A stretch of 64,000 bases of DNA from JBBROS01 sp038229135 (GCA_038229135.1 JBBROS010000002.1:97010-161009), one strand, 5' to 3'. Positions 8,718 through 16,816 are shown, counted from the first letter of the stretch. Notes: generated by a model not told the origin, from the sequence alone. Program-made: numbers and translations.

Positions 8718-9263
8718 TCACGAGGGCCCGCGCAGCAGCGCGCGCTTCAGCCCTTCGGTGGGGGGCTTGGGTCCGATGAACGTGGCGAGCAGGAGCGGCG
8801 CGAAGGCCGCGCCGTAGGAGCCGGCCGGGGCGCCGTCGAGCAGGACCAACACGCCTTCGGGCCCGAAGACGTAGGTGGTCGCCTCGCCGACGCGGGAAGG
8901 GCGCACCACGGCCAGAAAGGCCGCCACGTCGTCCGGCAGGCGGCAGGGTGCCGGGCAGTTGGCCGCGAAGGCCTCCCGCCAGGCATCGCCGATGTCTCCG
9001 GCGCCCACCTCCCGAAGTGCCCTTACCTCGACGAGCTTGCGCTGCCGGGAGCGGACGATGCTGTCCGCCGAGCCGCCGGGCTGCTCCAGATAGAGGGCGG
9101 CCGCATACACATCCACGCGAAACATTGTCACGGTCCGCACGCCGGCCCCGTTCAGGCGCAGCGTCGCGCCGAGGGCCGACCGCGTTTCGGGGAAGATCTC
9201 CGCCGCCCGGGCCGGCGCTGCAATCGCCAGGAGCAGCAGGGTCAGCGCCGCGACGCGAGCAAT
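8718..9263 (-). CDS. Chalcone-isomerase-like exported protein
   Basis: About 181 residues. After a signal-peptide-like segment (ALTLLLLAIAAPARA) the chalcone-isomerase-like fold shows MFRVDVYAAALYLE near residue 45 and closes with FIGPKPPTEGLKRALL, the family signature. No ATG, GTG or TTG lies at a suitable place in frame: the nearest upstream ATG is deep in the preceding gene and the next internal Met would remove the signal peptide. ATT 9263 gives a well-formed signal peptide and CTG 9245 is the alternative. The 5' end overlaps the MauE-like gene. Bacterial members are periplasmic and of unknown role. Confidence 0.72.
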   Translation of the reverse strand: MARVAALTLLLLAIAAPARAAEIFPETRSALGATLRLNGAGVRTVTMFRVDVYAAALYLEQPGGSADSIVRSRQRKLVEVRALREVGAGDIGDAWREAFAANCPAPCRLPDDVAAFLAVVRPSRVGEATTYVFGPEGVLVLLDGAPAGSYGAAFAPLLLATFIGPKPPTEGLKRALLRGPS

Positions 9264-9631
9264 GACAGTGCGACCAGCGCCGCATCCTCGGCGAGCGTGA
9301 CCGGCGTGAGCGGCCGGGCCAGGAACACGCCGAAGCAGCCACAATTCGGGATGTCCAGCCCGCGGGCCAGGGCCAGGCCCGACCATGCGGCGTAGCACGC
9401 GTGCAGCGCGGCCGAGGCAAGACCGGCCCGGCGCCGCGATACCGCACTCGCCAGCCAGGCAGACAGGCCCAGCTCGACCACAATCAGCGCGAGCGCCGCC
9501 GGCAGCGCCAGCCTGGCCGGCAGCGCATCGTATTGCGCGACGATCGAAGCGAAGCCCCGCACGTCCAGCGCCTTGCCGAGCCCGGTCGCCAGCAGGATCG
9601 ACGCCAACACCCAGGCGGCAGCGCGCGTCAT
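9242..9631 (-). CDS. MauE/DoxX-like redox membrane protein
   Basis: 129 residues with four hydrophobic helices and the MauE hallmark NCGCFGVF near residue 95, placed between helices 3 and 4. MauE proteins help form disulfides in methylamine dehydrogenase; relatives serve as membrane redox partners. No methylamine dehydrogenase genes are nearby, so the client here is unknown. The ATG overlaps the stop of the upstream DUF547 gene (ATGA), indicating translational coupling. Confidence 0.8.
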   Translation of the reverse strand: MTRAAAWVLASILLATGLGKALDVRGFASIVAQYDALPARLALPAALALIVVELGLSAWLASAVSRRRAGLASAALHACYAAWSGLALARGLDIPNCGCFGVFLARPLTPVTLAEDAALVALSLLASRR

Positions 9632-10380
9632 GGCTGGGCATTCACGGTCCAGTCGTAGGGGATGAACTCGACCTCGTGGTCCAGCGGGACCGGATCGGCC
9701 CGGTATCGGTTCGCGTAGGCGACCAGCGACGGCGCCTTGCGCAGGAAGTCCTCGGGGTAGAAGTCCAGGATCGACGACATGCGGACGACGCGGCGGGCCG
9801 GATCGACCTGCAGGTTGCGCGGCTCGGCAAAGAACAGCCGCGCCGCCGCGTCCAGCTCCGCGTCCAGCCCGGCCGCGGTGAACGGCGTCCGCGGCAGGCG
9901 CGGGCACGACACGGCCATGCAGTTCAGCGCGAAGTGCACCCGCTCCTCGTTCAAGGGCCGGATCACGTCGTTCTCGTAGTCGTAGAGGGAGATGGCGCGT
10001 CCGCCGACGACCACCCGCGTCAGCTTGAAGAAGTCGACCCGGTCCAGCAGCGACAGCCGGCGTGGGATGCCGCTGCGGACCACGTTGTACATGGCCAGCG
10101 CGTTGTAGGCGTTGATGTGAAAACCCAGGCGCTCCGGCAGCGGCATCGCCTCGGGCGCCGCGGCGGCCACGGCGGCGACCGCGGTCTCGAGCGTGCCGGG
10201 CTGTGCGGCGAGCCGGCGGAAATCTACTCTGCCCTGCCCGTCCACCGCCGTCTGCAGCACGGAGGGCCAGGCAAGGGCCTCGTCGGACGGCAGCGACGTC
10301 CCGGGCGGAATGGCCCGCAAGGTGGAGCAGGCGGCCAGCAGGCCCGCCGGCCCCGCGGCGATCAGGGCGCGGCGGTTCAT
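9628..10380 (-). CDS. DUF547 domain lipoprotein
   Basis: 250 residues. The N-terminus (MNRRALIAAGPAGLLAACS) has a lipobox with Cys18, so it is probably a lipoprotein. DUF547 features are RLGFHINAYNALAMYNVV near residue 95 and HFALNCMAVSCPRLP near 150. It is distinct in sequence from the second DUF547 protein at 7900-8706, so the two are not a recent tandem duplication. The start overlaps the stop of the radical SAM gene upstream (ATGA). Confidence 0.87.
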   Translation of the reverse strand: MNRRALIAAGPAGLLAACSTLRAIPPGTSLPSDEALAWPSVLQTAVDGQGRVDFRRLAAQPGTLETAVAAVAAAAPEAMPLPERLGFHINAYNALAMYNVVRSGIPRRLSLLDRVDFFKLTRVVVGGRAISLYDYENDVIRPLNEERVHFALNCMAVSCPRLPRTPFTAAGLDAELDAAARLFFAEPRNLQVDPARRVVRMSSILDFYPEDFLRKAPSLVAYANRYRADPVPLDHEVEFIPYDWTVNAQP

Positions 10381-11747
10381 GGGTTGGCTTCCACCCGCGC
10401 GCGACCCTTCAGCGGCACGCGGCGCCGCCCCCCGTCGCCAGCGCCGACCAGGGGGTCCCAGTCCTTCCCGCCGACGCGAAGCTTCTGGAGGATGAAAGCG
10501 TCGCGCTTCGCGTTGTGCAGGCACATCGACACCGGGCCGTCGGCAGTCGCGACCATGAAGGAACAGGCGTCGATCCGCTCGTGCTCGAGCTGGTGCGCGC
10601 CCATGAAGTTATGGATGAAGAAGCTGAGCTTGTTCGCCCGCCCGCCCGAGGCCGCGAGGTCGGCCTTCATCGCCCAGAGCTTGCGCCCGACCCAGCCGCT
10701 GCTTCGGAGCGCTTCGACGGGGTTGGCGAGGATCCAGTCCGTGAAGGTGCGCACGGCTTCGCGCTTGCTCGTGCGGTCGAAGGTCAGGTGCCTGGTCGCC
10801 TCGAACAGCCGGACGATGAACGCCCGGTCGTCGAACAGGTCGTGCACCCGGCCATTGACGACGAGCGTCATCGCATAACGGTTGCAGGCGGGATGGCCGA
10901 TCCCCGGCACGTCGAAGGCGATCGGGGTGCCGGCGCCGAGCTCGATCTGCCGAGCGACCGTGTGCTGGCTTATGACGTCCGGCCGCGCCCGATCGACGCC
11001 GCGGCCGGTATCGGCCTGGAGCTGGAACGAGGCGAGGCGCACGACGTCGCTGTGTCGGACGAAGAACCGCACGAGGTCCGGGACCTCGTGGAAGTTGCCG
11101 GCGTGGACGGTCGTGTTGAAATAGACGGCCAGCGGGAGGCCGCGGGCGCGCTCGATGTATTCGGCGCGGATGGCGTCGTGGTCGGCCTCGGTCGTGAGGC
11201 CCTTGCGCTGCTGGGTGTTGTCCACGTGGAACGCCACATCGACGAGGCCGGCATCGCACAGCTCCGTCAGCAGGCTGCGGGTCGCCTTGATGCCGTTGGT
11301 GAACAAGGCGGGGCGCATGCCGCGCTCGGCGATCCGTCGGACGATGGCGACCAGCTCCGGCCGGGCCCGCAGCGTGGGGTCGCCGCCCGTCACCTGGATG
11401 TCGGTGCCGGGTCCGTAGTGGTCGTGGATGGCGTCGATGCGGCGGAAGACCTCTTCGAGCGGCATGTCCTGCACCGCCTCGGACATCTCGGACAGGTAGC
11501 AGAGCGTGCAGTCGAGGTTGCAGCGCTGCGTGATCTCCAGCGCGACGCAGCCGATGGCCCAGCGACGGCCCATCAGCTGCGACGGTGTCCATTGGCCGGC
11601 TGCCTCCATGCGGGCGCGGGCGCGGGCCAGGGGCGTCAGCCCATCCTCCGGCATGGGGCCGGGATGGGCGGCGGCGATCTCTTCGGGGGTCATCATTGCC
11701 GGGGTTCGCTCCAGTGAACCGTTTGGATACGTCGGGTCCGGGATCAT
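10377..11747 (-). CDS. Radical SAM protein (CxxxCxxC) of unknown reaction
   Basis: 456 residues if ATG 11747 is used; ATG 11696 (MMTPEEI) also fits. The [4Fe-4S]/SAM motif is TQRCNLDCTLCYL, with Cys76, Cys80 and Cys83, followed by DIQVTGGDPTLRA as the GGE-like SAM-contact motif. The C-terminal ~200 residues include CNRY and a late ACSFMVATADGPVSMCLHNAK segment, whose cysteines may bind an auxiliary cluster. Substrate unknown. It lies 7 bases after the TVP38 gene and overlaps the DUF547 lipoprotein gene. Confidence 0.85.
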   Translation of the reverse strand: MIPDPTYPNGSLERTPAMMTPEEIAAAHPGPMPEDGLTPLARARARMEAAGQWTPSQLMGRRWAIGCVALEITQRCNLDCTLCYLSEMSEAVQDMPLEEVFRRIDAIHDHYGPGTDIQVTGGDPTLRARPELVAIVRRIAERGMRPALFTNGIKATRSLLTELCDAGLVDVAFHVDNTQQRKGLTTEADHDAIRAEYIERARGLPLAVYFNTTVHAGNFHEVPDLVRFFVRHSDVVRLASFQLQADTGRGVDRARPDVISQHTVARQIELGAGTPIAFDVPGIGHPACNRYAMTLVVNGRVHDLFDDRAFIVRLFEATRHLTFDRTSKREAVRTFTDWILANPVEALRSSGWVGRKLWAMKADLAASGGRANKLSFFIHNFMGAHQLEHERIDACSFMVATADGPVSMCLHNAKRDAFILQKLRVGGKDWDPLVGAGDGGRRRVPLKGRARVEANP

Positions 11748-11754
11748 TTCGGCG

Positions 11755-12429
11755 TCAGCCGCCCACGCCCTTGATGGCCAGCACCGCCCGGGCCTTGCGG
11801 CCCACCAGCACTGCGACGAGGCCGGTCGCGACGAGGCCGGCGCCGACCAGCAACCACTTGACCGGTCCCGCGTCGCCGCCCGCCGTCCGTGCGAGCACCC
11901 CGATGTAGACGTACAGCACAGCCCCCGGCGCGATGCCGACCAAGGTGGCGGCCACGTAGGGCCAGAAGCCGATGCGGGTGACGCCGAAGAAGTAGTTCTG
12001 CAGGTTGAACGGCACGAGCGGGCTCAGGCGCAGCAGGCCGACGACGCGCCAGCCCTCCTCGGCCACCGCCCGGTCCAAGGCTGCGAGCGTCGGCCGGGTC
12101 TCGATCATGCGGCGCACCCGCGCCCTCAGGGCGTAGCGGGACACCAGGAAGGCCAGCGCTGCCCCGGTGGTCGCGCCCGCCAGCACGACCGGCACGCCCC
12201 AGAAGCCGAACGCCAGCCCGGCGCCGATCGAGAGCGGCCCGCCGGGCGCCAGCACGACGAGGACGAGGGCGTAGGCGAGCGCATACAGCGCCGGTCCCGC
12301 AGGGCCCAGCGCCGTGACCCAGGCCGTGAAGGCCGCGATCCAGGCCTGCACCGGCAGCAGCAGCCACGCGCCGACCAGGGCCGCGAGGGCTGCCGCGAGG
12401 ATAAGCGCCGGCCACGGAACGCGTCTCAC
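11755..12429 (-). CDS. TVP38/TMEM64 (DedA-superfamily) membrane protein
   Basis: 224 residues and about six hydrophobic segments. The central SNARE-associated-Golgi domain is clear: LAPGGPLSIGAGLAFGFWG near residue 75, then LRLSPLVPFNLQNYFFGVT near 140. DedA/TVP38 proteins are linked to polyprenyl-phosphate or phospholipid translocation. GTG 12429 overlaps the upstream stop as GTGA; GTG 12432 is equally possible. Its neighbours are a phosphoesterase upstream and a radical SAM gene downstream. Confidence 0.87.
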   Translation of the reverse strand: MRRVPWPALILAAALAALVGAWLLLPVQAWIAAFTAWVTALGPAGPALYALAYALVLVVLAPGGPLSIGAGLAFGFWGVPVVLAGATTGAALAFLVSRYALRARVRRMIETRPTLAALDRAVAEEGWRVVGLLRLSPLVPFNLQNYFFGVTRIGFWPYVAATLVGIAPGAVLYVYIGVLARTAGGDAGPVKWLLVGAGLVATGLVAVLVGRKARAVLAIKGVGG

Positions 12430-13244
12430 CACGTGCAGGCGCCCGGGTGCAGCGCCAGGCCGCGCCGCGCGCACTCGGCGGGCGGCAGCACGTCGGCCGA
12501 GGGCCAGATCCCGGTCCGCAGCGCCCTCGCGTAGCCGCCGGACAGCCCGGCTGCGTCCATGGCGGCCGCCGCCGCCTCCCAATCGTAGTCGAGCGCCCGG
12601 TGCTCGACCGTCGTCTCGGTCAGGACCGAGAACCAGGCTCGGGGCGTCCCGTCATCGGCCGGCATGCCGATGGCGCCCGGGTTGTGCCAGAGCCGCCCGT
12701 CCACGATGCGCGTGAACGGCACCCCGCAATGCCCGGCCACCACGCCGTCGCACCCCGTCGCGGCAATCTCCCCGGCCAGTTCGGCATCGCTTGCGGACGG
12801 GAACAGGAAGCGGTTCACCACCGTGGCACCACCATGCACCACCGCGAGGCGGCGCGCGCCGACCTGCAGATCGATCCGCGGCGGCAGTGCGGCCATCCAG
12901 CGACGGTGCGCGGGCGCGACCTGCGCGTCGGCGTGGGCGAACCAGCCTCGGGAGAGCAGGTCGCATTCCGTCCCTGCCGCGAACCCGCAGCCGCAATCGG
13001 CGCTGCCCCCGGCCAGGCTCTCCTCGCAGTTGCCGCGCACCACGGCGATGCCGGAGGCGATCACGAGGTCGAGCGTCGCGGCCGGGTCGGCGCAGTAGGC
13101 GACGACGTCGCCGGTGCAGACGATGCGGGCGGGCGGGATACCGAGGCGAGTGGCCTCGTCGAGCAGCGCGCGGGTGGCGTGCAGGTTGGAGTAAGGGCCG
13201 CCGAACAGCAGCGCGGGCTCTGGCATCGAGATGGGGCGGATCAT
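12426..13244 (-). CDS. Metallophosphoesterase-family protein with altered metal ligands
   Basis: 272 residues of calcineurin-like fold. The motifs can be followed in order: GGPYSNLHAT (where DxHGN would be), VCTGDVVAYC, VVRGNCEES, LAVVHGGATVVNRF, VVAGHCGVPF and HNPGAIGMP. The first motif has lost the Asp and His metal ligands, and GH-C-G replaces GHTH. A subgroup with GGxYSNLxA exists, so this may define a separate activity or a binding-only protein. The ATG overlaps the stop of the ABC fragment (TGATG). Confidence 0.8.
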   Translation of the reverse strand: MIRPISMPEPALLFGGPYSNLHATRALLDEATRLGIPPARIVCTGDVVAYCADPAATLDLVIASGIAVVRGNCEESLAGGSADCGCGFAAGTECDLLSRGWFAHADAQVAPAHRRWMAALPPRIDLQVGARRLAVVHGGATVVNRFLFPSASDAELAGEIAATGCDGVVAGHCGVPFTRIVDGRLWHNPGAIGMPADDGTPRAWFSVLTETTVEHRALDYDWEAAAAAMDAAGLSGGYARALRTGIWPSADVLPPAECARRGLALHPGACTW

Positions 13245-13486
13245 CACGGCGCCACCCGCCCGCCCACGATGCGCAGGCGCCGGTCGGCGACGCGGGCGGC
13301 CAGGTCCGGCCGTTGCGGGCAGAGCAGCACCGCGAGCCCGTCGCGCCGTGCCAGGTCGCGCAGCAGGCCTGGCCAGGCCTCCGTATTCTCCGGATCGAGG
13401 CTCGCGACCGGCTCTTTGGCCAGCAGCACCGGCGCGCGCTGCGCCAGCGCACGCGCGGTGGCGTGCAGGGTGCGGCGGACGACCAT
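13244..13486 (-). pseudogene. C-terminal stump of an ABC transporter ATPase
   Basis: 80 residues corresponding only to the last third of a PhnC/FtsE-like ABC ATPase. It has a Walker-B/D-loop region LLAKEPVASLDPE near residue 22, where the usual ADEP Asp is Lys, then VLLCPQRPDLAARVADR, where the switch His is absent. There is no Walker A or signature motif. It cannot hydrolyse ATP alone. It may be a remnant of the transporter whose permease is at 1-1368, or a short protein kept for translational coupling, since both ends sit tightly between neighbours (11 bases and TGATG). Confidence 0.7.
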
Positions 13487-13497
13487 GGAGGGCTCCT

Positions 13498-14442
13498 TCA
13501 GCGGCTGCAGGCGGCGCCGCCCAGCACGCAGAAGCGCGCGCAGTGCGGGTGGTTGAGCGCGACTGGGCGCGCAGCCTCGGCAAGGGTCGCGCCCAGGTCG
13601 AACTCGCTCTCGTAGGGGAGCAGGGTGCAGGCTACGACCGACGCCCGGTCCGCCTCGCGCCGCCGCACGACCATGCGGGAGCTGGCGCACATCACGCTGC
13701 CGGGCGAGCGGCCCAGGATGCCCCAGCATGCCTCGGTGATCTCCGGAACGTCCGCGGTCGCGTCCATCTCGGGGAACAGCACCAGCGCCACCGGGTCGGC
13801 GGCATCGATCATGACTCCCAGCTCCGCGAACAGGCGGGCGAAGCCGGCGCGGACCAAGTCCTCCGGCTCGTTCGAGAACAGGCGGCCGGCGACTTCGACC
13901 GGGAAGCCCCGCGAGGCCAGCCAGAGCAGCCCCTCGATCGCCGGGGCCCAGCTGCGTGGGCCGCGTTCGGCCTCGTGCAGGGCCGGGCCGTAGTGGTCCA
14001 GCGAGACGCGCAGCCGCAGACGATCCCCGTGCGCGGCCCGCAACGCCTCCAGCTCGCCGGCGACGCGCATCATGGGCCGCATCGCGTTGGTGAGCACCAG
14101 CGTCCGGTGCCCGCGGGCGAGCGTGTCGGCCAGGATCGGCACGAAATCGGGGTTCATGAACGGTTCGCCGCCCGTGAACCCCACGACGCCGATGGGCAGG
14201 CGGTCGCGAGCTGCCTCGTCCAGGTAGCAGGCGACCTCTGCGGCCGTGAGGTAAAGCAGGCGATCGTTGCGCGGGCTGCTTTCGATGTAGCAGTTTCGGC
14301 AGGTCAGGTTGCAGAGCGTGCCGGTGTTGAACCATAAGGTTTCGAGCGCGCGGAGCTGCACCGCTGCCCGGCGCTCGCCCTTCGCAGTGGTCAGCGGGTC
14401 GCGGAACTTGCGCGGATCGAGGGTCGGGGGGCTTTGCAACAT
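13498..14442 (-). CDS. Radical SAM protein with Cys-rich C-terminus
   Basis: 314 residues. The cluster motif is GTLCNLTCRNCYIESS (Cys44, Cys48, Cys51), followed by GVVGFTGGEPFMNPDF. The C-terminus has cysteines at VMCASSRM, VVACTLLPY and HCARFCVLGGAACS, suggesting an auxiliary Fe-S cluster as in SPASM-like enzymes. It is the first gene of the nine-gene minus-strand run. AGGAA stands about 5 bases before ATG 14442. The divergent glycosyltransferase starts 45 bases away. The reaction is not known. Confidence 0.86.
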   Translation of the reverse strand: MLQSPPTLDPRKFRDPLTTAKGERRAAVQLRALETLWFNTGTLCNLTCRNCYIESSPRNDRLLYLTAAEVACYLDEAARDRLPIGVVGFTGGEPFMNPDFVPILADTLARGHRTLVLTNAMRPMMRVAGELEALRAAHGDRLRLRVSLDHYGPALHEAERGPRSWAPAIEGLLWLASRGFPVEVAGRLFSNEPEDLVRAGFARLFAELGVMIDAADPVALVLFPEMDATADVPEITEACWGILGRSPGSVMCASSRMVVRRREADRASVVACTLLPYESEFDLGATLAEAARPVALNHPHCARFCVLGGAACSR

Positions 14443-14487
14443 GCTGGTTCCTATTCGGCACGACAAACAAGGCGTTACGTGGGTTCG
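14443..14487. promoter_or_regulatory. Divergent intergenic region, radical SAM run / glycosyltransferase
   Basis: 45 bases between divergent starts. It is relatively AT-rich (CGACAAACAAGGCG) and should hold at least part of both promoters. No confident -35/-10 pair or operator could be picked by eye. Confidence 0.35.
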
Positions 14488-15177
14488 ATGACTGCGGCTG
14501 CCACGGGGGCAGCGGCCCGGGGACACGGCCTGACGGTCGTGATCCCGACCCTCAACGCCGCCCTGAGCCTCCCCGCGACCTTGGCAGCATTGGGGCCGGG
14601 GCACGATGTCGTGATTGCGGACAGCGGCAGCGTGGACGGCACGCGCGAGGCGGCGGCGGGGGCCCGGATCGTGGAGGGGCCGCGCGGGCGGGGGGCGACC
14701 ATCGCGGCGGCGATCGCGGCCGGCACCGGAGACTGGGTGCTGATCCTGCACGCGGACACGCGGCTTGCGCCGGGCTGGCGCGAGGCCGCGCGCGCACACA
14801 TGGCGGCCTCGCCGGGCTGCGCGGCTTATTTCCGCTTCCGCCTGGACAGCGCCGACAGGCGGGCGCGCCGACTGGAGCGCGCGGTCGCGTGGCGCTGCCG
14901 CGTGCTGGCGCTGCCGTACGGCGACCAGGGCCTCCTGATCTCGCGCGCGCTGCTGGACGGCGTGGGCGGGGTCCGGCCCGTGCCGCTCATGGAGGACGTG
15001 GACCTGGTGCATCGCGTCGGCCGCCGGCGGTTGGTGTCGCTGCCGGTCGATGCCATCACCTCGGCCGCACGGTGGGAGCGGGACGGATGGTACAAGCGAT
15101 CCGCCCGCAACGTGGCGCTGCTGAGCCTCTGGTATCTGGGGCTCTCGCCCGAACGCATCGCGCGCCTCTATCAGTGA
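14488..15177 (+). CDS. Family 2 glycosyltransferase, radical SAM/selenodomain-associated type
   Basis: 229 residues. GT2 nucleotide-sugar fold: TVVIPTLNAALSLPATL near residue 17, VVIADSGSVDGTREA, LILHADTRLAPGW (DxD-like) and the subgroup hallmark LPYGDQGLLISR followed by PLMEDVDLVHR. This subgroup is annotated in public databases as transferase 2, rSAM/selenodomain-associated, and members are found in arsenosugar loci. No signal peptide. Divergent from the radical SAM run and 11 kb from the SelD fusion, which supports a shared pathway (inference). Confidence 0.87.
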   Translation: MTAAATGAAARGHGLTVVIPTLNAALSLPATLAALGPGHDVVIADSGSVDGTREAAAGARIVEGPRGRGATIAAAIAAGTGDWVLILHADTRLAPGWREAARAHMAASPGCAAYFRFRLDSADRRARRLERAVAWRCRVLALPYGDQGLLISRALLDGVGGVRPVPLMEDVDLVHRVGRRRLVSLPVDAITSAARWERDGWYKRSARNVALLSLWYLGLSPERIARLYQ

Positions 15178-15450
15178 GCCGCGTATGCTCGCGAAATGAG
15201 CCTGGCGCGCTGCCGGCGTAACTCCCGGCCCAGGCGACCGAAGAGGAAGCAGGACCACACAGGAGTGCCTGCCGCGTTGAGACCCGAGCCGTCCACTCCC
15301 GGACCGTGTGCCGTTGTGCATGCACCGCCACGGCGGCTTGCGGGCCAGTCGTTTCGACTTGTCTGCCGGTCAGCCCTACCGTCCCCTGCCCTGCCCCCGA
15401 TATGGTAGATGCACGACGGCCGTAACGGTCGAACGGCGGCAAGGAGGGGC
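15178..15450. other. Intergenic region upstream of the ECF sigma gene, no gene seen
   Basis: About 270 bases without a convincing reading frame. AAGGAGG at 15441-15447 is the ribosome-binding site of the sigma factor gene. An autoregulated ECF promoter is expected here, but no clear GTAAC...CGT pair at proper spacing was found by eye. Confidence 0.4.
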
Positions 15451-16038
15451 ATGGAGGATCTGAGGAGCGCCTCGGCGCAGGACGCCCGCCTGTCCAGCCT
15501 GATGGCGGCAGCGCAGGATGGAGACAAGGCCGCCTATGCCGCGCTCCTGCGTGCGTGTCAGCCCGTCATCGAGCGTGTCGCGCGGGGCAAGGGCGTGCCG
15601 TTCGACCGGGTGGACGACGTGGTCCAGGAGGTGTTGCTGGCCGTGCACCGCGCGAGGCACACCTACGACCCCGCCCGGCCTTTCCTGCCATGGCTGCGCG
15701 TGATTGCGCAGCGCCGGGCAACCGACAGCTTTCGCGCGCAAAGCCGGCAGTACGCCCGGGAGGTCAGCGAGCCCACATTCTACGAAGCCCACCCCGACCC
15801 GGCCACACCGGCCGACCTGGTACTCGGCCAGGCCCAGCAGGCGGCGCGCCTGGCTGCGGCGGTCGAAGCGCTTCCGAACCGTCAGCGGGAGGCCATGGAG
15901 AGCCTCGGCCGACGCGATCTCACGCTCGCTCAGGCTGCGGCCCGAACCGGGCGAACGCCAGGCGCCTTGAAGGTCAGCCTTCACCGCGCCCTGAGAAGCT
16001 TGCGCGATAGCTTTACCAAGGAGGACGGCCATTCCTGA
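15451..16038 (+). CDS. ECF RNA polymerase sigma factor
   Basis: 195 residues. Region 2 is DKAAYAALLRACQPVIERVARG through VDDVVQEVLLAVHRARHTYDP and PFLPWLRVIAQRRATD; region 4 is VEALPNRQREAMESL with LAQAAARTGRTPGALKVSLHRAL as the helix-turn-helix. The downstream gene encodes an NrsF-type anti-sigma factor, so this is an ECF factor of the SigF/NrsF class, which responds to oxidative or metal stress in Caulobacter and relatives. The start at MEDLRS has a strong AAGGAGG just upstream; ATG 15409 is an alternative. Confidence 0.9.
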   Translation: MEDLRSASAQDARLSSLMAAAQDGDKAAYAALLRACQPVIERVARGKGVPFDRVDDVVQEVLLAVHRARHTYDPARPFLPWLRVIAQRRATDSFRAQSRQYAREVSEPTFYEAHPDPATPADLVLGQAQQAARLAAAVEALPNRQREAMESLGRRDLTLAQAAARTGRTPGALKVSLHRALRSLRDSFTKEDGHS

Positions 16039-16747
16039 ATCACGGTCCACCGAGGACCTCGTCTCGTTCCTGGCCGACGGCATGCGCCCGGTTCGCCGCC
16101 TGCGTCCGCCGACGCTGCGTGCGCTGGGATGGCTCGCTGTCGTTGGCGGGGCTGCGGCGGCCTTGGCTGTAGCGTCGGACCTGCATCCGGTGGGCCAGCG
16201 CCTCCTGGCTGCGGCAGACCTCCGAATCGCGGTGGTGGGTTCGGTCCTCACGGCCGTGACTGCGACCGTCGCCGCCTTCCAGATCTCCTTGCCGGACCGC
16301 AAGGCGTCCTGGGCGCTCCTGCCGTTGCCGGCGCTTGCGTTGTGGATCGCGGCAAGCGGCCTCGGCTGCCTGCGGGAGTGGGCCGTGACCGCCGCTGGCA
16401 CTCATGAGCCCACCTTCGGCAACGCAGGGACCTGCCTGCTGCTCATCGTCGGCATGTCACTGCCCTTGTGCGCCGTGCTGGCCGCCATGCTCCGCCGCGG
16501 CTATCCGTTGCATCCGGAGCGGACCGCGGCGCTTGGCGGCCTTGCAGCGGCGGCAGCGTCGGCCAGCCTGCTGACGCTGTTTCACCCATACGATGCGTCT
16601 GCCTTGGACTTCGCCATGCACGTCGTTGCGGTTGCGGTGGTGATCCTTGCCTTCCGGGCATTGGGCCGGCGCACTTTGCTGGCCCCGTCACGCCGAACAC
16701 GCGCGCCATGGTGGCCACAGGGAAGCAGGCCTGGTTCGCGCTCATGA
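16031..16747 (+). CDS. NrsF/DUF1109-family anti-sigma factor
   Basis: 238 residues if translation starts at ATT 16031. The family's conserved N-terminus (TEDLVSFLADGMRPVRRL) begins upstream of the first ATG (16082). ATT 16031 is preceded by AAGGAGG at 16018-16024 with 6 bases spacing, and no ATG, GTG or TTG lies in frame there. The remainder has six hydrophobic helices, as in inner-membrane NrsF proteins that hold the sigma factor inactive. It overlaps the sigma gene by 8 bases. Confidence 0.8.
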   Translation: MPESRSTEDLVSFLADGMRPVRRLRPPTLRALGWLAVVGGAAAALAVASDLHPVGQRLLAAADLRIAVVGSVLTAVTATVAAFQISLPDRKASWALLPLPALALWIAASGLGCLREWAVTAAGTHEPTFGNAGTCLLLIVGMSLPLCAVLAAMLRRGYPLHPERTAALGGLAAAAASASLLTLFHPYDASALDFAMHVVAVAVVILAFRALGRRTLLAPSRRTRAPWWPQGSRPGSRS

Positions 16748-16816
16748 ACCACGGTGCTACCCCTTCAGATCGTTGCGACTAGCCGATCCCGCCGCGGACA
16801 CACCGATCTGCTTCCC

